DNA of 64,000 nucleotides from Lacimicrobium alkaliphilum (GTDB lineage: Bacteria; Pseudomonadota; Gammaproteobacteria; Enterobacterales; Alteromonadaceae), in contig NZ_NISX01000018.1 of assembly GCF_002591895.1 (NCBI RefSeq), forward strand, positions 1-64,000, written 5' to 3'. Positions within the stretch are counted from its first letter, which is position 1. The number at the start of each line of letters is the position of its first letter. This document shows, piece by piece, positions 61,209 to 64,000 of the stretch. The notes beneath the pieces were generated by a model. The model saw only the letters and a list, made by a program, of their open reading frames with translations, had not been told where the DNA came from and did no database searches. Made by a program: the position numbers and the translations under genes.

Positions 61209-64000
61209 ATGAAACTCAAAGATATAGCTTTTGCTAAAAAGCGTATTGTCATGGCAATGCGCGGAGCACTGAGTGCTCCAGTAACTACAGTGTCAGCCGC
61301 CGTATTGGCCAGTTCGATGATGGTGGCTCCCGCCTTGGCGCAACAAACAGGTGGATTAAGCGGTAAAGTTACTGTTCAGGGCGATATGGACCCGACTACA
61401 GTAACCGTCACTGCCAGTAGCCCGAATATGCCTAAGGCGAGAAGCACTAAACTGAATGCCAACGGTGGTTTCAGACTACCGTCTCTGATTCCGGGTGTTT
61501 ATACCGTTAAGGTTGAAGCTGAAAACGGTACCAGTCAGACCGTGCAGCTTGAAGTCTTGTTGGATCAGACTTCTTCGGTGGATATCACTTTACCTGCGCA
61601 AACTTCGGATGCGGAAGTGATTACTATTGTCGGAACCCAGTTGGTGCGTGTGGGTGACTCGGCTCTGAGTAACTCGCTTGGTGAAAATGCCATTAAAGGG
61701 TTGCCCATTGGCCAGTCTTACCGTGATCTGCTGAAAATTGTACCTGGGGTAGAATACACTGAAACCAGTGTTCTGGGCCCCTCTGCAGGTGGTTCCGGTC
61801 GTGATAACCAGTATTCATTCGATGGCGTGGATGTGTCTTTGCCGCTGTTTGGTAATCTGGCGTCTTCTCCGTCAACGCACGATATTGCCAACGTTTCCAT
61901 CGATCGCGGTGGTGCCAAAGCCGTTGGTTTTAACCGCTCCGGTGGTTTTGCCATTAATACCACTTCCAAATCCGGTACCAATGAATTTCAGGGCAGTGTC
62001 GAATATCGCCTGCAGGACAGCAATTTTGTTGCTGACAGGGATACTACCGACGATACAGCCGCAGAGAGCTCAACGCTGGACAAAAGCTGGATTATTGGCA
62101 GTTTCAGCGGGCCTCTGATTGAAGATGAACTGTTCTTCTACGGCTCTTATTACCGCCCCGAAGATAAGCGTGTTAACAAAGAAACGGCTTATGGTCCGAC
62201 CAAAGATTACTCGCTGGTAGACAACGAGTATTTTGCCAAGCTGACCTGGGCACCGATCGCCGATATGCTATTTAACGTCAGCCTGCGTGATTCCGAAGAA
62301 GAAACCAAGGGAGATTCTGTTGGTGCGTTCGCGCAGGATTCAACATCCACCGGTGGACTGGTAGAAGAGCAGATCTTTACGCTGGATGGCTCTTACTACG
62401 TGGGTGATGCCACTACCGTTACATTCAGCTACAGTACCTGGGATTATGAAACACAGGGCCAGCCCGATAATCTGATTGATGTGACGCCGCAGCTTGGGGC
62501 ATCGCTGGATCTGGGTAATCTGGACCAATTGGGGCTGTTTAATGTTCCTACCACTAATCAAGATGATCCTAACTATGACTTAGCCGGTGCTCAGGCGCTG
62601 ATTGACCGTTATGGTTATACCGAAGACGGCCAGCTGAAGGGCGGTGGCGATGTTGGTGTGGGGTCGACCATCGGTATACAGAACTTCTACCGCGATATGT
62701 TCGAGTTTAATGTCGATCATGAGATGCAGATCGGTAGCAGTTATCATACGCTGCATTTTGGTTTCCAGTGGCAGGAAAGCGAAGAGGTTCTGGCTCGCCG
62801 CTCGAACGGTTGGGGTTCTATTTCCTATACCGGTGGCTTACCACCAGATACTTACACTGGTGATCAGCCGGTTTATTATCAGGCCATTGTAGAGCAGATG
62901 AGCTTCTTAGGTGAAGACGGTGAGTCTGTACCACCGATTTCTTCTTCTACTGAAACCTACAATCTGGAGATCAATGACACCATTGAGCATGGTGACTTCA
63001 TCTACAATGTGGGTGTATTGATCAGTGAAGATATTCTGTATGGCCAGGGCTTGCGTGAAAACTCTTCTAATGTTTCTGGTTATGAACTGGCGCCAGGCAA
63101 TAAGTACAAGATGTACACCGTTGACTGGCAGGATATGATTCAGCCACGCCTGGGTGTGACCTGGCAGTTCCAGCCAGATTCCACCGTGTTTGCTAACTTT
63201 GCCAGCTACAATCCATCCGCCAGTTCACTGGCCCGTGCGGCGTCCTGGGCGCGTAATAGTCAGGCTACACTGAACGTGTATTTCGATGAAAACGGCGATT
63301 ATATCGGCAACGATCCCAGAGCAGGGTCTTCCGGCAAGTTCTTCCAGGAAGGCATTAAGCCCCGTCGTACTGATGAGTTCACTATTGGTATGACCAAGAA
63401 CCTGGAGAGCGGCTGGATGCTGCGAGGTCACGTTCGCCACCGCGAAGCCTCACACCCCTGGGAAGATACCTGGAACTATTCTAGAGAGTATGATTATGAC
63501 GGACCCTTTGGTGGTGTACCGGATCATATCGCAGCTAAGGGACCTTATATTCCTGAGCTGGAAGATTATCGGGCCGAAGTAGGTGGTTCTTCTTATGTTG
63601 TCGCCGAACTGGATGATGCTAAGAATAAGTACTGGGAAGTCAGCCTTGAGGGTGAATATTTCAGTGATAACTGGTATATCAATGCCTCTTATGTCTGGTC
63701 TCATTACTACGGTAACTACGACCAGGATATAACCAGTGGTGTTTCTGATGCGAACCGCTTTATTGGTTCATCATTACTGGCCGATGGTATTGGCCGTCAG
63801 TTGTGGGATGGCAAATACGGTACACTGAATGGCGACCGGCCGCACAAAGTGAAACTGTTTGGTTACTACACCACAGACTGGAATGCGAATATCGGCGCCA
63901 ACTTCCTGTTCCAGTCAGGGGATGTCTGGGAAGCCTGGGATGGAACGTTGTACGGTTATTCCAGCTCGACTATCCGTTATGCTGAACCGGCGGGAAGCCG
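61209..64000 (+). CDS. TonB-dependent receptor with N-terminal carboxypeptidase-regulatory-like domain (partial)
   Basis: Open from the ATG at 61209 to the window edge, about 930 residues, with the C-terminus missing. A long signal sequence ends VAPALAQQ. Residues ~48-125 form a carboxypeptidase-regulatory-like domain (GLSGKVTVQGD, GGFRLPSLIPGVYTVKVEAE). A plug domain follows (GLPIGQSYRDLLKIVPGVEY, QYSFDGVDV, GGFAINTTSKSGTNEF), then a large barrel. This architecture is typical of Oar-like receptors for peptides or carbohydrates. The adjacent muropeptide-salvage genes make a peptide or wall-fragment ligand plausible, as inference. Confidence 0.85.
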   Translation, partial: MKLKDIAFAKKRIVMAMRGALSAPVTTVSAAVLASSMMVAPALAQQTGGLSGKVTVQGDMDPTTVTVTASSPNMPKARSTKLNANGGFRLPSLIPGVYTVKVEAENGTSQTVQLEVLLDQTSSVDITLPAQTSDAEVITIVGTQLVRVGDSALSNSLGENAIKGLPIGQSYRDLLKIVPGVEYTETSVLGPSAGGSGRDNQYSFDGVDVSLPLFGNLASSPSTHDIANVSIDRGGAKAVGFNRSGGFAINTTSKSGTNEFQGSVEYRLQDSNFVADRDTTDDTAAESSTLDKSWIIGSFSGPLIEDELFFYGSYYRPEDKRVNKETAYGPTKDYSLVDNEYFAKLTWAPIADMLFNVSLRDSEEETKGDSVGAFAQDSTSTGGLVEEQIFTLDGSYYVGDATTVTFSYSTWDYETQGQPDNLIDVTPQLGASLDLGNLDQLGLFNVPTTNQDDPNYDLAGAQALIDRYGYTEDGQLKGGGDVGVGSTIGIQNFYRDMFEFNVDHEMQIGSSYHTLHFGFQWQESEEVLARRSNGWGSISYTGGLPPDTYTGDQPVYYQAIVEQMSFLGEDGESVPPISSSTETYNLEINDTIEHGDFIYNVGVLISEDILYGQGLRENSSNVSGYELAPGNKYKMYTVDWQDMIQPRLGVTWQFQPDSTVFANFASYNPSASSLARAASWARNSQATLNVYFDENGDYIGNDPRAGSSGKFFQEGIKPRRTDEFTIGMTKNLESGWMLRGHVRHREASHPWEDTWNYSREYDYDGPFGGVPDHIAAKGPYIPELEDYRAEVGGSSYVVAELDDAKNKYWEVSLEGEYFSDNWYINASYVWSHYYGNYDQDITSGVSDANRFIGSSLLADGIGRQLWDGKYGTLNGDRPHKVKLFGYYTTDWNANIGANFLFQSGDVWEAWDGTLYGYSSSTIRYAEPAGS

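Overview
The window looks like chromosomal DNA of a marine-type gammaproteobacterium, probably Alteromonadales-like. That placement is an inference from gene content and the style of the repeats, not from a marker gene. No rRNA, tRNA, CRISPR array or transposase gene was recognised. About two thirds of it is one flank of an exosortase A (XrtA)/PEP-CTERM exopolysaccharide locus. The exosortase, the chain-length/export proteins and the glycosyltransferases are not in the window and presumably lie to the left.

Layout. 0-18 kb: a sugar-transfer-associated ATP-grasp protein diverging from a Mur-ligase-like enzyme, a 1150-residue secreted multidomain protein with a polysaccharide-lyase-like core, a TPR protein, a predicted beta-propeller protein, a DUF4160/DUF2442 pair, then an exopolysaccharide-modification run: asparagine-synthase-like ligase, GNAT proteins, polysaccharide deacetylase, two exosortase-A-associated hydrolases, an MBOAT O-acyltransferase and its SGNH-like partner. 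18.3-22.9 kb: a small island with a secreted 755-residue protein of unknown function and a HipB/HipA toxin-antitoxin pair, flanked by 216-bp direct repeats of the 3' end of a TonB-dependent receptor gene. 22.7-33 kb: that receptor, a membrane-anchored PQQ-type sugar dehydrogenase/cytochrome c, a second lyase-like protein, a beta-helix lyase-like protein, and the exosortase-A-associated PLP decarboxylase, acyl-CoA ligase and acyl carrier protein. 33-38 kb: nucleotide-sugar supply (WecB, Ugd, GalU, WecC). 38-42 kb: the TPR lipoprotein PrsT and a PEP-CTERM protein. 42-49 kb: a VAO-type flavoprotein, the PEP-CTERM-associated acyltransferase, a patatin, a YdcF-like protein, a second PEP-CTERM protein and a secreted serine protease. 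49-52 kb: a four-gene HPr-rel-A-type cassette (nucleotidyltransferase, HprK-related kinase, PqqD-like protein, Tat-exported protein). 52-56 kb: the PrsK/PrsR two-component system. 56-60.6 kb: an NhaC-type antiporter and peptidoglycan-peptide salvage enzymes. 61.2 kb to the end: a TonB-dependent receptor cut by the window edge.

How it fits together. WecB/WecC and GalU/Ugd should make UDP-ManNAcA and UDP-GlcA, so the polymer is probably acidic. Three ATP-dependent ligases of amide-forming type, acyl/acetyl transferases, a deacetylase and lyase-like enzymes could decorate or trim it. PrsR is a sigma-54 activator. Well-formed sigma-54 (-24/-12) promoters stand before both PEP-CTERM genes and, notably, before the HPr-rel-A-type cassette, which suggests that all three belong to one regulon.

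Intergenic regions between 8 and 42 kb carry many GTAG-type REP palindromes, often as inverted pairs (REPINs). Their hairpin arms covary, and several supply the stop codon of the neighbouring gene. The most promising new system is the kinase/nucleotidyltransferase/PqqD cassette next to prsK. Its three enzyme types match the tailoring modules known from phosphorylated and glycosylated lasso peptides, but here they are paired with a Tat-exported protein.
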